DNA from: Paenibacillus lactis
GTDB lineage: Bacteria > Bacillota > Bacilli > Paenibacillales > Paenibacillaceae
Assembly: GCF_017873605.1 (NCBI RefSeq)
Contig: NZ_JAGGKI010000002.1
Span: 496,001-560,000, forward strand
DNA: 64,000 nucleotides
Direction of reading: 5' to 3'
Shown: positions 54,336 through 64,000 of the stretch, in pieces
Numbering within the stretch: the first letter of the stretch is position 1
Layout of the letters: every line of letters begins with the position of its first letter
Translations under genes and position numbers: made by a program
Notes under the pieces: generated by a model
What the model was told of the DNA's origin: nothing
The model's input: the letters and a program-made list of their open reading frames with translations, nothing else
Databases searched by the model: none

Positions 54336-54700
54336 TGGAGGCGAGGGGAGTCGAACCCCTGTCCGAAGATAACGACAACACAAGTTTCTACGGGTGTAGT
54401 TACAGTTTTAATGTCGGCAAAGCAAACGCCCCGTAACCGGCTTTCGCTATGCCCAGCCTGATTGTCTTCTTCAGCACACCCCAGGCGGAGATGTGACAGC
54501 GTATCCCACTAAAGTTGAGCCCTCATCCCGGTACATGGGCGATACAGAGCGAGAGCACGCGTGCAGGTTATTAAGCTGCTACAGCGTAAGAAGTTTGTTG
54601 TTTGCCAGTTATTATGGCTTTAGCGTTGATGAAGTGGACGCGTCCCCACTACCCGCTACTCATGCCCGAACTATCCCCGTCGAATCCAAAGAACGCCCCC
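54336..54700 (-). ncRNA. ssrA: Transfer-messenger RNA (tmRNA)
   Basis: A 365-nt tmRNA that rescues stalled ribosomes with SmpB. The 5' end GGGGGCG (54700) pairs with CGCCTCC at the 3' end, whose last base (discriminator A) is at 54336; CCA is not encoded. TTTGGATTCGACGGGG follows the 5' end and GGGGTTCGACTCCCC forms the T-arm. The tag frame (54606-54571, stop TAA) gives a proteolysis tag A-GKQQTSYAVAA, the first Ala coming from the charged tmRNA. The tag begins AGK like that of B. subtilis and ends in the usual AA. It is adjacent to smpB and is the functional member of a set of ssrA copies in the window. Confidence 0.96.
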
Positions 54701-54967
54701 TTATGTGGAGAAATGCCGATGCGCTAAGCACCTGACGTTTCCGCCAAAAAGGGTACCTGGATTAGATCTAAAGATGATTCAGCCACAGTAGTCAATCAAA
54801 CGTTCGCATTCCTTCCCTCCAAAGAAAGAATGCCGTCTACTGCATGCTGTTGTCAAAGAGTCAATCTTGCCTTACATCAAATAGTATATCACAAACTGCA
54901 TCAAAATGATATATATAATGCAGGTAACACAGCTAAAACATGCCACTCAAAAAGCCAACTTGCTTCA

Positions 54968-55447
54968 TCAACGCACAATCTTCTGCTTCTCCCGCAGTGC
55001 CCGCTGGATATCGCGCTGCGCGTCCTTCTTGGCAGCATCCGCACGCTTGTCGTACTGCTTCTTACCTTTGCCGAGGCCCAGCAGCAGCTTGGCATAACCG
55101 TTGCGGATATAGATTTTAAGCGGAACGATCGTATATCCCTCCTGCTTGGATTGCCCTAGCAGCTTGCGGATCTGTTCCTTGTGCAGCAGCAGCTTCCGCG
55201 CACGCGTCGGGTCGGACGGATTGCTCCGGTTCCCTTGCTCAAACGGGCTGATGTGCATATTGTGAATGTGGATCTCGCCATTGCGAATTGTCGCAAACGC
55301 GTCGCCAATATTGGCACGGCCGTTACGGATCGACTTGATCTCGGTCCCGGTCAGAACCATCCCCGCTTCGTACGTATCTTCTATGAAGTAATCATGGGAA
55401 GCTTTCTTGTTCTGGGCCAGAACCTTCCCGTCACTCTTCTTACCCAT
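54968..55447 (-). CDS. smpB: SsrA-binding protein
   Basis: A 159-aa protein that binds tmRNA and positions it in the ribosomal A site. [29 protein letters not shown] and [18 protein letters not shown] are SmpB signatures, and the basic tail ([21 protein letters not shown]) is the C-terminal helix needed for trans-translation. The start at 55447 follows AAGGAGTGAG; upstream residues in the open frame are not conserved. The order rnr-smpB-ssrA is standard in Firmicutes. Confidence 0.97.
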   Translation of the reverse strand: MGKKSDGKVLAQNKKASHDYFIEDTYEAGMVLTGTEIKSIRNGRANIGDAFATIRNGEIHIHNMHISPFEQGNRSNPSDPTRARKLLLHKEQIRKLLGQSKQEGYTIVPLKIYIRNGYAKLLLGLGKGKKQYDKRADAAKKDAQRDIQRALREKQKIVR

Positions 55448-55730
55448 GGTCTCACTCCTTGTCATGAGCAGTAAATGGAAAAAGGACTCCGGCAGACCGC
55501 CGAAAATATGCAATCTCACCAGAAGTCCATTGTATCAAACGTAGGCCTGCTTACGCAAGGCGGGGCAAGCGTTCCACTCTGAATATCGAATGGCAAAATC
55601 GGCAGCCATGATTCCAAGGCCAAGTGCACCGGGGAGGGACTTCAAGATTAAAAGTATCCCATTCCCCTTCATTACTGTGTTCACAGTGCTGGTCCTAGGG
55701 ATGCCAAAGCGCTTGCCGTCCGCCCCAGCC

Positions 55731-58376
55731 CTACTTTTTCTTCTTCCTCACAAAAGCGGCTGTGCCGTTCCCGCCTTTGCTCTTCCGCTTGCGCCGTCCG
55801 CCGCCGCTTGCGGCATCGCCCTCAGCGCCGGCTGGCCCGCTGCCCGGCGTCGGTCCTTCGCCGATGAAGATGCCGCTGCGCGACGTCTTCTTCCGGCGGC
55901 CCTTGCCGCCTCCGCCGCCCGAGCGGGCGTTGCGGTCAAAGCCAAGGGCCCCGCCGCCGGCGGAGCTGTAGCCGCCCTTGCCGGAGCCGAACGCGAAGCT
56001 GCGCGTCTCCGTGCCTTCGGCGGCGGCCTCTCCGCCGCCGCGCTTCCCGCCGGCACGGCCGCCCTGGCCGCCGGCGCTGCCCTCGCGGCGCCCTGCCGGC
56101 GCGCCGCCTTCTGCCGCGGCGCTGCGCTTGCCGCGGCCCTTGCCCCCGCGGGCTGCGCCATCGCGGGCGCCAAACCCGCGGCCACCGGCTCCGCCGCGGT
56201 CGCCGCCGCCAGTACCGCCGCCGCGGCCTTGCCGGCGCGGCTTCATATCCACCATCTCAAAATCGATGGTGTGCTCATCCATATTCACCTTCGCCACGCG
56301 CACCTTGACGTCATCGCCAATGCGGAACACCTTCGATGTCCGCTCCCCGATCAGCGCCATGTGGCCTTCGTCGAAGTGGTAATAATCGTCGGTCAGCGCG
56401 CTGAGCCGAATCAGGCCTTCCACCGTATTCTCCAGCTCGATGAACATACCGAAGCTGGTCACGCTGCTGATAATGCCCTCGAATTCTTCGCCGACCTTAT
56501 CCAGCATGAACTCGGCCTTCTTCAGGGCCTCGGTGTCACGTTCGGCATCAACGGCGACGCGCTCGCGCTCCGAGGATTGCTGAGCAATGTCCGCCATGCG
56601 GGCCGCGAGCTGCTCATGCCGCTGCTCGCTCAGCGTTCCGCCGCTCTCCAGCACCTCCCGGATCACCCGGTGAATGACCAGGTCCGGGTAACGGCGAATC
56701 GGTGAAGTGAAGTGGGAATAGTACTCGGCCGCCAGACCAAAATGACCTGTACTCTCCGCATCGTACTTCGCCTGCTTCATCGAACGGAGCATCATCGTGC
56801 TGAGCACCGTCTGCTCTTTCGTGCCGTGGATGTCGTCCAGCAGGCTTTGCAGGGCACGCGGATGAATCTGATTGCCGCGCCCTTTCACATGGTGGCCGAA
56901 ATTCGCGGCAAACGCCATGAAGTTCTGCAGCTTCTCCGGATCCGGGTCCTCGTGGATTCGGTAGATGAATGGCACCTTCAGCCAGTGGAAATGCTCAGCC
57001 ACCGTTTCGTTGGCGGCCAGCATGAATTCCTCGATGATCTGCTCCGCGATGGAACGCTCCCGTTTGACGATATCGATCGGCTTGCCGTTTTCATCGACAA
57101 TGACCTTCGACTCCACAAAATCAAAATCGACCGCGCCCCGCCGCATCCGGCGGTTCCGCAGCTTCAGCGCCAGCTCCTGCATCAGGCGGAAATCCTCCAC
57201 CAGATCGCTGTAACGCTTGATCAGCTCCGGATCCTCGTCGACCAGAATTTTACGCACATTGTTGTACGTCATCCGTTCCTTCGTCCGAATCACGCTTGTG
57301 AAAATATCGTGCTTCACGACCTTCATCTGCTCATTGAATTCCATGACGCAGGACATCGTGAGACGGTCCACCTGCGGATTCAAGCTGCAAATGCCGTTGG
57401 ACAAGCGGTGCGGCAGCATCGGAATGACCCGGTCTACCAGGTAGACGCTGCACCCGCGGTTGTACGCTTCCTTGTCCAGCTCGGAATGCTCACGCACGTA
57501 GTAGCTCACGTCGGCAATATGCACGCCCAGACGGTAATGGCCATTCGGCAGGCGCTCCACGTTGACCGCGTCGTCCAAGTCCTTGGCATCCTCACCGTCA
57601 ATCGTGACGATATTTAAGCCGCGAAGATCCCGCCGGCCCTGCTGGACGATCTCTTCTTCCGTAATGGAATCCGGCGCAGCATCCGCCTCGGCCAGCACCT
57701 CTTCCGGAAAGCCTTCCGGCAGCTGATGCTTACGGATAATCGACAGGATGTCGACGCCCGGATCGTCCTTGTGGCCCAAAATCTCCACAACCTCGCCCTC
57801 GGCCGCCGCCCGTCCCTCCGGATAGCTCACCAGCTTGACGACGACCTTCACGCCGTCCACGGCGCCGTTCATCGCATGCTTCGGTATAAAAATATCCCGG
57901 TTAATCCGCTTATCATCCGGCAGCACGAAGCCGTATGCCTCGTGATTTTGGAAGACGCCCACCACTTGGGTGACGGCGCGGGTGACGATGCGGACAACCT
58001 CGCCTTCCATTTTGCCGCCCTCGCTATGCTGCGAGCTAATGCGAACCAGCACCGTATCGCCGTTCATGGCGCTCTTCAGGTCGTTCGCATGAATGTACAC
58101 ATCGGGATGCTCCCGATCATCCGGAATCAGAAAAGCAAAACCCTTCGGATGCGCCTGCAGTCGCCCGCGCAGCAAAGACATCCGCTCCGGCACGCCGTAA
58201 CGCTGGGTGCTGGTCAGAATGATTTTTCCGGACTGCTCCAGATCGTTCAACAGCTTTAAAAACTCCCTGAAATCATGAGCATCCTCAATCGCAAAATGCT
58301 GCTCCAATTCCTGGTACGTCATCGGTTTGTATGCAGTTTCCCGCATAAAATCGAGTAAAATTTGTTCCGTTATCAT
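55731..58376 (-). CDS. rnr: Ribonuclease R with a long Gly/Arg/Lys-rich tail
   Basis: A 3'-5' exoribonuclease of about 881 aa that degrades structured RNA and takes part in trans-translation. It has an N-terminal winged helix (1-70), two cold-shock domains, an RNB catalytic domain (about 250-590) with [19 protein letters not shown] (Asp ligands for Mg2+), [11 protein letters not shown] and [13 protein letters not shown], and an S1 domain (about 635-715). The ATG at 58376 after GAGGTG is chosen. After [13 protein letters not shown] the last 165 residues are Gly, Arg, Lys and Ala-rich low complexity ending in KKKK, longer than the basic tails of most RNase R proteins. Confidence 0.96.
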   Translation of the reverse strand: MITEQILLDFMRETAYKPMTYQELEQHFAIEDAHDFREFLKLLNDLEQSGKIILTSTQRYGVPERMSLLRGRLQAHPKGFAFLIPDDREHPDVYIHANDLKSAMNGDTVLVRISSQHSEGGKMEGEVVRIVTRAVTQVVGVFQNHEAYGFVLPDDKRINRDIFIPKHAMNGAVDGVKVVVKLVSYPEGRAAAEGEVVEILGHKDDPGVDILSIIRKHQLPEGFPEEVLAEADAAPDSITEEEIVQQGRRDLRGLNIVTIDGEDAKDLDDAVNVERLPNGHYRLGVHIADVSYYVREHSELDKEAYNRGCSVYLVDRVIPMLPHRLSNGICSLNPQVDRLTMSCVMEFNEQMKVVKHDIFTSVIRTKERMTYNNVRKILVDEDPELIKRYSDLVEDFRLMQELALKLRNRRMRRGAVDFDFVESKVIVDENGKPIDIVKRERSIAEQIIEEFMLAANETVAEHFHWLKVPFIYRIHEDPDPEKLQNFMAFAANFGHHVKGRGNQIHPRALQSLLDDIHGTKEQTVLSTMMLRSMKQAKYDAESTGHFGLAAEYYSHFTSPIRRYPDLVIHRVIREVLESGGTLSEQRHEQLAARMADIAQQSSERERVAVDAERDTEALKKAEFMLDKVGEEFEGIISSVTSFGMFIELENTVEGLIRLSALTDDYYHFDEGHMALIGERTSKVFRIGDDVKVRVAKVNMDEHTIDFEMVDMKPRRQGRGGGTGGGDRGGAGGRGFGARDGAARGGKGRGKRSAAAEGGAPAGRREGSAGGQGGRAGGKRGGGEAAAEGTETRSFAFGSGKGGYSSAGGGALGFDRNARSGGGGGKGRRKKTSRSGIFIGEGPTPGSGPAGAEGDAASGGGRRKRKSKGGNGTAAFVRKKKK

Positions 58377-58517
58377 GATTATCACCTCGGGGAACCTGCG
58401 AATTCATTCGTTCCTCTATCCATTCTTTACCTACATATACACATACCCTAGTATACACGAATTTAATCCGCGGTATCCTTCGAAATCCCCCCAAAGATCA
58501 CCATTCGCCCAAGGCAT

Positions 58518-58557
58518 ATAAAAAGCCCCCGCTCTTCCAGAGTGAAAAGCGAGGGCC
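58518..58557 (-). terminator. Terminator of secG
   Basis: On the minus strand GGCCCTCGCT...AGCGGGGGCTTTTTATATG. It lies between secG and rnr. Confidence 0.85.
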
Positions 58558-58563
58558 GTATTA

Positions 58564-58794
58564 TTATTTCAACATCGCAACAACAATCGCCAAGATCATG
58601 AATCCTGCCGCCAAACCAACGGTAATGCGCTGCAGCACGAGATCCATACCGCGAGCCTTCGTTTTGCCAAACAGATGTTCCGCACCGCCGGAGATGGCAC
58701 CGGCAAGACCTGCACTTTTCCCTTTCTGGAGAAGAACAACCGTAATCAACCCGATGGAGAAAATGACGAGCAGCACTTCGAACAATACAACCAT
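58564..58794 (-). CDS. secG: Preprotein translocase subunit SecG
   Basis: A 76-aa membrane subunit of the SecYEG channel. Two helices (about 3-23 and 52-72) flank the conserved [23 protein letters not shown] loop. The ATG at 58794 is preferred because GGAGGTG lies 6 bases upstream; GTG 58803 is inside that ribosome binding site. It is upstream of rnr as in many Firmicutes. The 414 bp upstream (58804-59155) hold no gene I can support. Confidence 0.95.
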   Translation of the reverse strand: MVVLFEVLLVIFSIGLITVVLLQKGKSAGLAGAISGGAEHLFGKTKARGMDLVLQRITVGLAAGFMILAIVVAMLK

Positions 58795-59155
58795 GACTTC
58801 CACCTCCTACGCGTATGTAAACATCAGATTTATAATCAAATATAATGTTCAAATTCTGATGAAAAACAGCATTATTATTGTACCATAGCTTATTCTGACT
58901 GACAAGGCATTACCAACCGTCTCTGGTGATCTGATCTAATGTTTGGATTCAAGAGACTCAAGTGATTTAAAAGAGAAGGCAGAATTCCAAGAACGCAACA
59001 AATTCATGAGAACGTTTCGACAGACACAAGATTCGTAGGATTCCCTGATTCGAAGTTTGTGAGCGATAATACGTGAATACGAGAAATTCAACGTTGAGAA
59101 ACGTTTATCTAACTATGTATCGCAACAAAGCCTATAGAGCTTACCTGGTTTCAAC

Positions 59156-59206
59156 AAAAAACGGCCTGCCCTCTCCACCCTTAGGAGACGACAGACCGCT
59201 TTTTAT
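59156..59206 (-). terminator. Terminator of the thioesterase gene
   Basis: On the minus strand AAGCGGTCTGTC...GGCAGGCCGTTTTTTGTTG forms an imperfect stem with a T6 tract. Confidence 0.7.
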
Positions 59207-59217
59207 TCCGTCTTGCT

Positions 59218-59667
59218 TCATTTCACCCGGAATGATCCGGTGCTTATGGCAACCAGTTCTCCCTTTGCATCCGTAATTTTACATTCCGTCGTGACCGACC
59301 GGCGCGTCTGATGAACGATGCTTGCCGTCACCGTGAGAACCCCCTCCCTGGCCGGCATGACAAAATGCACGTTCAGGTTGCTGGTCACGGTCGACTCGCC
59401 GGGACGCTCCAGCATGACGGCGATGCCCATAGCATTATCCATCAGCGAGGAGAGGACACCGCCATGCACGATCCCCATCATATTCATGTGATGAGGCTGC
59501 ACATCCAGGGTGACGACAACCGCTTCCGGGGTAGCGGAAGCCAGCTCACAGCCGAGATATCCCCAGAAGGTGGGCTCGGCCGCCTTGGCCATCGCCTCCA
59601 TGTAGGCCTCCCGGTCAAATGTCGGCTGTTCGGCCTTCGGATCCTGGCTCGTATCGGCTTTATGCAT
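59218..59667 (-). CDS. PaaI-like hotdog-fold thioesterase
   Basis: A 149-aa protein. GIVHGGVLSSLMDNAMGIAV is the hotdog helix with the HGG motif of PaaI-type acyl-CoA thioesterases; the catalytic Asp lies in SLMDNAM. AGGAGGC precedes the ATG. It is followed in the same direction, some 330 bp away, by acyl-CoA metabolism genes, which fits hydrolysis of acyl-CoA or aryl-CoA. The gap upstream (59668-59997) shows no gene. Confidence 0.88.
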   Translation of the reverse strand: MHKADTSQDPKAEQPTFDREAYMEAMAKAAEPTFWGYLGCELASATPEAVVVTLDVQPHHMNMMGIVHGGVLSSLMDNAMGIAVMLERPGESTVTSNLNVHFVMPAREGVLTVTASIVHQTRRSVTTECKITDAKGELVAISTGSFRVK

Positions 59668-59997
59668 AAGGCCGCCTCCTTGTATCGAATTTATTACACG
59701 GCATACTTACAATATTCAACGTTTAGGGTACCCCATCTTCCGATTTTCAACGTTACCTAATCCTAGTTATTGATGATAACTTCTTAAAAATCGGCGGAAA
59801 ATCGCCGACGACATGCTGGGAGTGACCTCAGTGGGTCATCCAAAGGGCATGGCTGGTCGCCCGAGCGTCGACGCTAAGCATCGTGCAGCAGTCATCCTTA
59901 CACAGCGCCGGGAGAGGCACGCGGTAAGAGGAGAAGCTACGTCTTGTCGACCGATGCATGCCCACAGTGCCTGCACCTAACTTCTCCATCCTATGCA

Positions 59998-61677
59998 TCA
60001 GCCCGTCGGTCTGCCTTCCTCCTCTTCCTCCAGCAGCTTGCGGCGAAGCACCTTTCCGACCATCGTCTTCGGTAAAGCGTCACGGAATACGAACTGCCGC
60101 GGCACCTTATAAGCGGCAAGCTGGCTGCGGCAAAACTTTTCCAATCCCGAAGGATCGGGAGCAGCTCCATCTTTTAGCACGATGTAGGCTTTGACCGTCT
60201 CGCCGCGGTAATCGTCCTTGGTGCCGACCACTACGGCTTCCTTGACGGAAGGATGCTCATACAGCACTTCTTCGATCTCCCTCGGGTATATATTGTAACC
60301 GCTTGCAATTATCATATCCTTCTTCCGGTCGATGATCGTAAAATATCCTTCCTCGTCCATCGTTGCCATATCGCCGGTAAACAGCCAGCCATTGCGGATC
60401 GTATCAAAGGTCTCCTCCGGCCGGTTCCAATAGCCTTTCATGACCTGAGGGCCCTTCACAATAAGCTCGCCTGGCTCGCCGACCGGCATCTCCTCGCCTG
60501 TCTCCGGGTTGACCACTTTTGCCTCCGTATCGGGAACAGGGATACCGATCGTCCCGATCTTGCGTCTTCCCCAGATCGGATTCGCGTGGGTCACCGGCGA
60601 GGCTTCCGTCAATCCGTAGCCCTCGATCAGCCGTCCCTTCGTCAGCTCCTCGAACTTATCCTGCACCTCGACCGGGAGCGCGGCGGAGCCGCTGATGCAA
60701 GCATTAATGGAAGACAAGTCGTATTCCTGAATCCGCGGGTGATTGATGAGAGCAATATACATGGTCGGCGCCCCGGGGAAGAGCGTCGGCTTTACTTTTT
60801 TGATCAAATCCAGAATCATCGCCACTTCGAATTTAGGGACCAGAATCAGCATACCGGCACGGTACACCGCCTGATTCAGCAGCACCGTCAGCCCGAATAC
60901 GTGAAAACACGGCAGCGCGGCCATATACCGCTCCTTCCCGTCTTCAACCTGGTAACACCAGTTCGCGGACTGGACCGTATTGGCCACCAAATTCAGATGC
61001 GTCAGCATGACGCCCTTGGGCGTCCCCGTCGTGCCGCCGGTATACTGCAGCAGTGCCAAATCCCTTTCCGCATCCACGCTTTCGCAGATTGGATCGTTAG
61101 GCGATGCGGCCAGCAGCTGTTTAAATGCATGCACCCGGCTGCCATAATGGACGACCGGGAGAGGGCCTGCCTGCTTCGCTTTGATCGGATAGAGCAGATT
61201 CTTCGGGAACGGTAGATAGTCCTTCACCGACGTTACGATGATATGCTCAAGCTTCGTCTCCTCTATTACCTTCTCCACCCGGGAGACGAACATATCCATC
61301 GTTATGATGATTTTGGCACCGGAGTCCTTCATCTGATACGCGATTTCCCGCTCCATATAGAGCGGATTGGTCATGACGCACACCGCTCCAGCGAGCAGCG
61401 CGCCATAATACGAGATGACGACCTGCGGACAATTGGGCAGCATGATCGCCACCCGGTCTCCCTTCTTCACGCCCTTGCTGCGGAGCGCATTTGCCATGCG
61501 GTAGGCGGAGTCCAGCAAGCTTTGGTAGGTGATCATTTTCCCCATAAAATACATCGCCGGCTTCCAGGGATATTTCTGTGCCGACGTCACGAGAAACAAC
61601 GCCAAATTCTGTTTCGGATAATCAAAAGCGGGGGCTACTTCCGGCGGATAAAACTGCAGCCAAGGCTTTGTATCCAT
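59998..61677 (-). CDS. Long-chain fatty acid-CoA ligase (LcfA/FadD-like)
   Basis: A 559-aa AMP-forming synthetase that activates fatty acids to acyl-CoA. The P-loop-like LLQYTGGTTGTPKGVMLTH (about 212-230), the GYGLTEASPV core and FTGDMATMDEEGYFTIIDRKKDMI hinge motif are all present, and the catalytic Lys is near the C-terminus in LPKTMVGKVLRR. The length is normal. No transcription terminator separates it clearly from the acyl-CoA dehydrogenase gene 420 bp upstream, but an operon is unproven. Confidence 0.93.
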   Translation of the reverse strand: MDTKPWLQFYPPEVAPAFDYPKQNLALFLVTSAQKYPWKPAMYFMGKMITYQSLLDSAYRMANALRSKGVKKGDRVAIMLPNCPQVVISYYGALLAGAVCVMTNPLYMEREIAYQMKDSGAKIIITMDMFVSRVEKVIEETKLEHIIVTSVKDYLPFPKNLLYPIKAKQAGPLPVVHYGSRVHAFKQLLAASPNDPICESVDAERDLALLQYTGGTTGTPKGVMLTHLNLVANTVQSANWCYQVEDGKERYMAALPCFHVFGLTVLLNQAVYRAGMLILVPKFEVAMILDLIKKVKPTLFPGAPTMYIALINHPRIQEYDLSSINACISGSAALPVEVQDKFEELTKGRLIEGYGLTEASPVTHANPIWGRRKIGTIGIPVPDTEAKVVNPETGEEMPVGEPGELIVKGPQVMKGYWNRPEETFDTIRNGWLFTGDMATMDEEGYFTIIDRKKDMIIASGYNIYPREIEEVLYEHPSVKEAVVVGTKDDYRGETVKAYIVLKDGAAPDPSGLEKFCRSQLAAYKVPRQFVFRDALPKTMVGKVLRRKLLEEEEEGRPTG

Positions 61678-62098
61678 ACAAAACCAACCCTTTCCTAAGG
61701 AATGCTTCTTCCTTTCCTACTCCAAGAAAAAACCTGTCTCTTTTGATAAGCTCCAAAAAAATCCGGTATAGATCACCCCCGCACATCCCGGGAGGAACGG
61801 TTTAGATCGTGCGCTTGCTTGGAGTTGCCCGCTGTCTTAGAATGTCCGCGTGCTCTGAATGTCTGGACATCGGTTTGCCCGGATTTATCGAACCGCTTTG
61901 GTCCGGTCTCCGAGTCGTACGCCCTTTGGCTGTTCGCACGACTTGACTCCTCCCTGCGTTTATACGAGGCGGGAACCCTATGAACTCGTTCACAGGGTTC
62001 TCCGTTATCCGCAAACTGCGCAATGAGCTTCAGGGCGATCCGCCGGAAGATTTGGATACCTTGTTAATATGCCGGCAGCAGTATGGGCGCAACGTTAC
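61678..62098. other. Intergenic region, 421 bp, nothing recognised
   Basis: GC-rich sequence between the acyl-CoA dehydrogenase and ligase genes. Open frames on both strands lack ribosome binding sites and resemble no family. Some small inverted words (for example GTCTGGACATC) have no clear role. Confidence 0.4.
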
Positions 62099-63889
62099 TT
62101 ACACCGTATACCGCTCGTTTTTGACGACGCGGGCCGCAATGCTGCGCTTCAGCGCTACCGTATCGACCGGGCTGGTGCGGGTCAGCTTTTTCAATACCGA
62201 CAGCTGCATGCGCAGCATATCGCCGGTTTCCACCGAGGCCAGCGTTTCTTTGGCGAGCGCCTCGATGCGTTGGAACGCTTCATACGCAAATACCTGCGTC
62301 ATCTCGATCATGCCGGCCGCTTTCTCTTCCGATGTACGAGCGATATGCTTCTTGGTGCGCAGCAGGGCGCTTTCCAGCGCAAAAATATCAATCATCATGT
62401 CCGCCAGATTGGACAATAGCTCCTGTTCCTTCTCGAGCTTGGTCCCGAATTTTTGAACCGCGAGGCCGCCGGCGAGCAGGAAAATCTTTTTGCTCATGTC
62501 CAGGAAGTGGGCTTCCTGCTCCAGCGTACCCTCGAACGTTTGGCCTGGAACGATCTGCAGCAGTTCATTTTGCAGGCCTTGAGCTTTTTGCAGCAGCGCG
62601 ATTTCGCCCTTCATGGCTTTTTTCACGAGTGTTCCCGGGATGAGCAGGCGGTTAATCTCGTTCGTGCCCTCGAAGATGCGGTTGATGCGGGAATCGCGGT
62701 AGATCCGTTCCACCTTGTATTCCTGAATGTACCCGTACCCTCCGTGGATTTGAACCCCCTCGTCCGCTACAAAATCCAGCCCTTCCGAGCAAAATACCTT
62801 GTTGATCGAGCACTCGATGGCATAATCCGAGATTGCGGCGGCCGATAAGGCGCCCGCGTCCTCGCTGGCATAATCGATGTCCTGCAGCGCCTCGTCGAGC
62901 AGGCCGGCTGTGCGGTACACCATGCTCTCCATCACGAAGGTGGCAATGTTCATCTCGGCCAGCTTTTTGCGCATGAGCGGGAACTGGGAGATCGGGGTGT
63001 CGAACTGTTTGCGGGTATTTGCATATTTCGCGCTCAGCTCGATCGTTTCCTTCGCCGCGCCGACCGTACCGGCTGCCAATTTATACCGTCCGATATTCAG
63101 GATGTTGAAGGCGATGCGATGGCCTTTGCCGATTTCGCCCAGCAAATTCTCCTTCGGCACCTTCACGTCCTCGAAGAAGAGCGGACGCGTCGAGGAGCCT
63201 TTGATGCCCATCTTCTTCTCTTCGGGTCCGAGCGTGAAGCCTTCCATCTCCTTCTCCACGATAAACGCGGTGAAATGCTCGCCGTCGATCTTGGCGTACA
63301 CGATAAAGATATCCGCAAATCCGGCATTGGTAATATATAACTTCGATCCGTTCAAAATATAATATTCGCCGTCATCGGATAAACGTGCCGTCGTTTTGGC
63401 GCCGAGCGCGTCGGAGCCCGACGTCGGCTCGGTCAGGCAGTAGGCCGCGATTTTGGCCCCGGTGGCCAGGTCCGGCAGGTACTTCTTCTTCTGCTCCGCC
63501 GTGCCGAAGAACACAATCGGCAGCGTCCCGATGCCGACGTGCGCCCCGAAGGACAGGGCGAAGGACGAGCCCTTGGCCAACGCTTCGCTGATGATCGTGG
63601 AGCTCACTTTATCCAGCCCGACGCCGCCGAACGGCTCCGGCACGTCAGCGCCCAGCAGTCCGAGCTCCCCGGACTTGCGCAGCAAATCCACGGTCAGCTC
63701 GTAATTGAGCTTCTCCAGCTCCTCGTCATGCGGCACCACTTCACCGTCGATGAAGTCCCGGACCGTGTCGCCGATCATTTTATGCTCCTCGGTGAAATCC
63801 TCCGGGGTCAGGATGCGCTGCACGTCCAGGTTATCGATAATATAGCTGCCGCCTTTGATTTTCGGTTCTTTCGTTTGGTTGTCGCTCAT
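62099..63889 (-). CDS. fadE: Acyl-CoA dehydrogenase, long form (FadE/YusJ-like)
   Basis: A 596-aa flavoenzyme for the first step of beta-oxidation. The N-terminal helical domain is followed by AYCLTEPTSGSDALGAKTTA and the beta domain, then VQIHGGYGYIQEYKVERIYRD and RIFEGTNEINR with the catalytic Glu. A C-terminal extension of about 190 aa (from about 405) with KLEKEQELLSNLADMMIDIF is characteristic of the 590-aa form found in Bacilli (YusJ) rather than the 380-aa classical enzyme. AGGAGCC precedes the ATG. The region to the right edge contains only upstream sequence. Confidence 0.93.
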   Translation of the reverse strand: MSDNQTKEPKIKGGSYIIDNLDVQRILTPEDFTEEHKMIGDTVRDFIDGEVVPHDEELEKLNYELTVDLLRKSGELGLLGADVPEPFGGVGLDKVSSTIISEALAKGSSFALSFGAHVGIGTLPIVFFGTAEQKKKYLPDLATGAKIAAYCLTEPTSGSDALGAKTTARLSDDGEYYILNGSKLYITNAGFADIFIVYAKIDGEHFTAFIVEKEMEGFTLGPEEKKMGIKGSSTRPLFFEDVKVPKENLLGEIGKGHRIAFNILNIGRYKLAAGTVGAAKETIELSAKYANTRKQFDTPISQFPLMRKKLAEMNIATFVMESMVYRTAGLLDEALQDIDYASEDAGALSAAAISDYAIECSINKVFCSEGLDFVADEGVQIHGGYGYIQEYKVERIYRDSRINRIFEGTNEINRLLIPGTLVKKAMKGEIALLQKAQGLQNELLQIVPGQTFEGTLEQEAHFLDMSKKIFLLAGGLAVQKFGTKLEKEQELLSNLADMMIDIFALESALLRTKKHIARTSEEKAAGMIEMTQVFAYEAFQRIEALAKETLASVETGDMLRMQLSVLKKLTRTSPVDTVALKRSIAARVVKNERYTV

Positions 63890-64000
63890 GGTTATGGCTC
63901 CTTTCTGGAATGGGATTAGTGATTGTGGTGGTGCGTCTGCTGCGATGATTAGGTCTGCTTGCTTAGATAGCGTCGCTTCGATGACTACTGTGAATGCTGC

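Noticed and set aside
52519..54360. TTCGA-containing arms that look like tRNA 3' ends
   Set aside because: They are the T-arm of ssrA and its fragments; no D-arm or anticodon arm accompanies them, and the tmRNA 5' end is found for one copy only.
55590..56705. 371-codon plus-strand open frame rich in Ala and Pro
   Set aside because: It lies opposite the GC-rich tail and S1 region of rnr. The low-complexity composition is an antisense shadow; there is no ribosome binding site or family match.
56712..57617. 301-codon plus-strand frame
   Set aside because: Antisense shadow of the RNase R catalytic domain.
60253..61215. 320-codon plus-strand frame
   Set aside because: Antisense shadow of the acyl-CoA ligase gene with His/Arg-rich nonsense composition.
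61802..62023. 73-codon minus-strand frame
   Set aside because: No ribosome binding site and a Ser/Arg/Pro-rich random composition.
1..64000. Insertion sequences, prophage genes or an integrase
   Set aside because: No transposase, terminal inverted repeats with target duplications, or integrase frame was seen. The ssrA fragments point to past integration, but the enzyme is absent from the window.

Overview
The window looks like a chromosome segment of a Paenibacillus-type Firmicute. The evidence is Bacillales-style ribosome binding sites (AGGAGG variants, some with TTG or GTG starts), SLH-anchored plant polysaccharide enzymes, an EPS operon of Bacillales type, a BclA-like collagen protein, a SpoVB relative, an adjacent smpB-ssrA pair and a paeninodin-like lasso peptide. 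The species is not resolved.

Region 1 (1-18.9 kb, minus strand) is one long exopolysaccharide operon. It starts with a Wzz-type co-polymerase and a BY-kinase. A structured intergenic RNA follows, in the place where the EAR/epsC element sits in other eps operons. Then come galU, an initiating sugar-phosphate transferase, six GT4 and one GT2 glycosyltransferases, a polymerase, a flippase, an SGNH esterase-like protein, manC and ugd. At the left edge is a nucleotidyltransferase of a type also found in lasso peptide clusters. The precursors implied are UDP-Glc, UDP-GlcA and GDP-Man.

Region 2 (18.9-24.8 kb) holds a beta-helix pectate-lyase-like protein (minus), a VanZ-like protein, and the core of a lasso peptide cluster: cyclase, a 41-aa precursor whose core starts AGPG and ends in Ser, and an HPr-kinase-like peptide kinase. 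The RRE/protease (B1/B2) and exporter are absent here. A recurring inverted repeat GATACA-N3-TGTATC lies in the EPS promoter, in the lyase/vanZ divergent region and in the lasso promoter, which suggests one regulator joins capsule and peptide.

Region 3 (24.9-35.3 kb) is a mixed and decaying stretch: hsp20, a candidate sRNA, a YibQ-like deacetylase with a shifted 5' end, a truncated SpoVB relative, a broken metallo-beta-lactamase gene, ferritin-like and DUF421 genes, a collagen-like protein, a broken sugar isomerase, and a small ArsR operon whose first and third genes appear to lack start codons.

Region 4 (35.3-54.7 kb) carries a multidomain SLH xylanase, an aldo/keto reductase, an MscS channel, a pectate lyase, a sensor-domain protein, a YvfRSTU-like ABC/two-component set and an AI-2E family transporter. 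From about 42.4 kb it is punctuated by fragments of ssrA (tmRNA), all in one orientation, ending at the intact ssrA. The intervals between fragments carry small accessory modules: an AbrB-like/Doc toxin-antitoxin pair, an HNH nuclease, and a zeta-like toxin with a premature stop. This looks like a repeatedly used ssrA integration site. A type I toxin-antitoxin locus with a 27-aa peptide lies at 47.1 kb.

Region 5 (54.9-64 kb, minus strand) is core housekeeping: smpB, rnr (with a long Gly/Arg/Lys-rich tail) and secG, then fatty acid degradation genes (thioesterase, acyl-CoA ligase, acyl-CoA dehydrogenase).
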